Shown here: positions 5,427 to 6,445 of the stretch, in pieces | How positions within the stretch are numbered: the stretch's first letter is position 1 | Layout of the letters: each line of letters opens with the position of its first letter | Assembly: GCA_036277635.1 (NCBI GenBank) | Contig: DASUMP010000088.1 | Span: 1 to 6,445 of the forward strand | Length of the DNA: 6,445 nucleotides | Reading direction: 5' to 3' | DNA from: DASUMP01 sp036277635 | GTDB lineage: Bacteria > Actinomycetota > Acidimicrobiia > IMCC26256 > PALSA-610 | Made by a program: the position numbers and the translations under genes | Notes under the pieces: model-generated | Told to the model about the DNA's origin: nothing | Database searches by the model: none | Seen by the model: only the letters and a program-made list of their open reading frames with translations

Positions 5427-5442
5427 CCACAACATCTTGTGG
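5427..5442. promoter_or_regulatory. NrdR box of nrdJ
   Basis: CCACAACATCTTGTGG matches the NrdR consensus as I recall it (acaCwAtATaTwGtgt) at every strongly conserved position. It is a perfect inverted repeat, 7 bp per arm, when 5426 and 5443 are included (ACCACAA-CATC-TTGTGGT). It lies downstream of the nrdJ -10, so bound NrdR would block initiation or early elongation. Confidence 0.72.
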
Positions 5443-5475
5443 TCCACCCCGGCAGGACGGCGAGAACACCAGATG

Positions 5476-5492
5476 GGGCGGACGATCCGCCC
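5476..5492 (+). other. Small stem-loop in the nrdJ leader
   Basis: GGGCGGA (5476-5482) pairs perfectly with TCCGCCC (5486-5492) around the loop CGA. It lies about 50 nt before the nrdJ ribosome site. No T-run follows and no riboswitch family is recognised. Confidence 0.4.
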
Positions 5493-5540
5493 ACCACTCC
5501 AGCCACGACGAAGGTCCGCTCCCGGCGGGCCGCCACCAGT

Positions 5541-5547
5541 AGGGGGA
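5541..5547 (+). promoter_or_regulatory. Ribosome binding site deciding the nrdJ start
   Basis: AGGGGGA is 8 nt before the ATG at 5556. It is only 2 nt from the in-frame GTG at 5550 and 14 nt from the ATG at 5562, so 5556 is the best start of the three. Confidence 0.65.
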
Positions 5548-5555
5548 ACGTGCCC

Positions 5556-6445
5556 ATGGCCATGGCGCCGCAGCAGCTCGGCATCGGGATCCGCCGCCAC
5601 TTCACCGATCCCGACGTCCATCCCTACGACACGGTCGTGTGGGAGCGGCGCGAAGCCAGGATCCAGAACTTCAAGGACGGCACCGACGCCTTCTTCCAGC
5701 CCGACGTCGAGTTCCCCACCACGTGGTCGGTGAACGCGTCGAACATCGTCGCCCAGAAGTACTTCCGCGGCACCCTCGGCACGCCCGAGCGCGAGACGTC
5801 GCTCAAGCAGGTGATCGACCGCGTCGCCGACACGATCACCGCGTGGGGCGTGCGCGACGGCTACTTCGTCGACGACGACGAAGCCGCCGCGTTCCGCAAC
5901 GAGCTCAAGTACCTGCTCGTGCACCAGCGCGCCGCGTTCAACTCGCCGGTGTGGTTCAACATCGGCGTGAAGGGCGTGCCGCAGCAGGCGAGCGCGTGCT
6001 TCATCCTCGCCGTCGAGGACACGATGGACGGCATCCTCAACTGGTACCGGGAAGAGGGCACGATCTTCAAGGGCGGGTCGGGCGCGGGCATCAACCTGTC
6101 GAACATCCGCTCGTCGGTCGAGCACCTGAAGGGCGGCGGCACCGCGAGCGGCCCGGTGAGCTTCATGCGCGGCGCCGACGCGTCAGCAGGCACGATCAAG
6201 TCGGGCGGCAAGACCCGGCGCGCCGCGAAGATGGTCATCCTCAACGCGGATCACCCCGACATCGAAGAGTTCGTGTGGTGCAAGGCCACCGAGGAGCGCA
6301 AGGCCCGGGCGCTGCGCGACGCCGGCTTCGACATGGACCTCGACGGCGCCGACAGCCACTCGATCCAGTACCAGAACGCGAACAACTCGGTGCGCGTCAC
6401 CGACGAGTTCATGCGCGCCGTCGAAGCCGACGACGACTGGGCGCT
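5556..6445 (+). CDS. nrdJ: Vitamin B12-dependent (class II) ribonucleotide reductase, N-terminal part (3' end outside window)
   Basis: The first 296 codons match the class II reductase of the NrdJ type. The enzyme makes deoxyribonucleotides from ribonucleotides using adenosylcobalamin instead of oxygen. Conserved segments include FPTTWSVNASNIVAQKYFRG (53-72), FNSPVWFNIG (128-137), QQASACFIL (143-151, with C148 the likely first redox cysteine), GTIFKGGSGAGINLSNIRS (168-186), GGTASGPVSFMRG (194-206) and NANNSVRVTDEFM (274-286). Actinobacterial NrdJ is usually over 900 aa, so about a third is visible; the radical-site Cys and C-terminal cysteines lie beyond the edge. No N-terminal ATP-cone is present before the catalytic barrel, so the ATP-cone of NrdR may be the main nucleotide sensor here. 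The ATG at 5556 is set by AGGGGGA. Upstream lie a TTGACA promoter and paired NrdR boxes. Confidence 0.96.
   Translation, partial: MAMAPQQLGIGIRRHFTDPDVHPYDTVVWERREARIQNFKDGTDAFFQPDVEFPTTWSVNASNIVAQKYFRGTLGTPERETSLKQVIDRVADTITAWGVRDGYFVDDDEAAAFRNELKYLLVHQRAAFNSPVWFNIGVKGVPQQASACFILAVEDTMDGILNWYREEGTIFKGGSGAGINLSNIRSSVEHLKGGGTASGPVSFMRGADASAGTIKSGGKTRRAAKMVILNADHPDIEEFVWCKATEERKARALRDAGFDMDLDGADSHSIQYQNANNSVRVTDEFMRAVEADDDWA

Noticed and set aside
5371..5470. A cobalamin riboswitch in the nrdJ leader, suggested by GGTGAAA and GGCAGGA fragments
   Set aside because: The conserved core and B12-box order are not present. The GGTGAAA lies inside the promoter spacer, and repression by B12 would make little sense for a B12-dependent enzyme.
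4336..5476. The shared 13-mer GAACACCAGATGG at 4336-4348 and 5464-5476
   Set aside because: One copy includes the LysM ATG, but the other ATG opens only a shadow frame over nrdJ. A single 13-nt match in 6.4 kb can arise by chance.
1..6445. CRISPR array, insertion sequence, attachment site, tRNA or defence genes
   Set aside because: No regularly spaced repeats, transposase or integrase motifs, tRNA-like folds or defence-gene motifs were seen on either strand.

Overview
This window comes from a GC-rich actinobacterial chromosome. Third codon positions are almost all G or C. The order lexA <-> LysM gene > nrdR matches the mycobacterial lexA/Rv2719c/nrdR neighbourhood, and nrdR next to nrdJ matches Streptomyces. 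The LexA sites are of the Gram-positive type (CGAAC-N4-GTTCG). An acidimicrobial-type lineage is plausible, but that is inference. I see no tRNA, rRNA, CRISPR, insertion sequence or phage gene.

Layout. (1) Positions 2-454 (+) hold the C-terminal half of a DapE-type M20 peptidase, cut by the left edge. (2) Positions 455-535 hold tandem copies of an 18-nt motif and a perfect 17-bp hairpin between convergent genes. (3) Positions 536-3139 (-) encode a secreted 867-aa multicopper oxidase. All four copper-binding motifs are present, followed by a PKD-like domain and a further C-terminal beta-type domain. (4) Positions 3140-3446 are non-coding: the oxidase leader, two more copies of the 18-nt motif (one of them decayed), and a strong hairpin ending lexA. 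(5) Positions 3447-4172 (-) are lexA. (6) Positions 4173-4344 are a divergent control region with three LexA boxes sitting on two predicted promoters. (7) Positions 4345-4743 (+) encode a small membrane-anchored LysM protein resembling the SOS division inhibitors YneA and Rv2719c. (8) Positions 4805-5272 (+) are nrdR. (9) Positions 5273-5555 contain a terminator-like hairpin, a good promoter, two candidate NrdR boxes 31 bp apart and a long leader. (10) Positions 5556-6445 (+) are the first 296 codons of nrdJ, the B12-dependent ribonucleotide reductase, cut by the right edge.

The right half reads as a DNA-damage and dNTP-supply module. LexA represses itself and a division-arrest protein, and NrdR represses nrdJ. 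The gene order is known from relatives. The less expected items are the exact fit of LexA boxes into the promoter spacers, the NrdR box pair at the nrdJ start site, the 18-nt motif on both sides of the oxidase gene, and the oxidase's C-terminal fusion. I found no clearly new multi-gene system.
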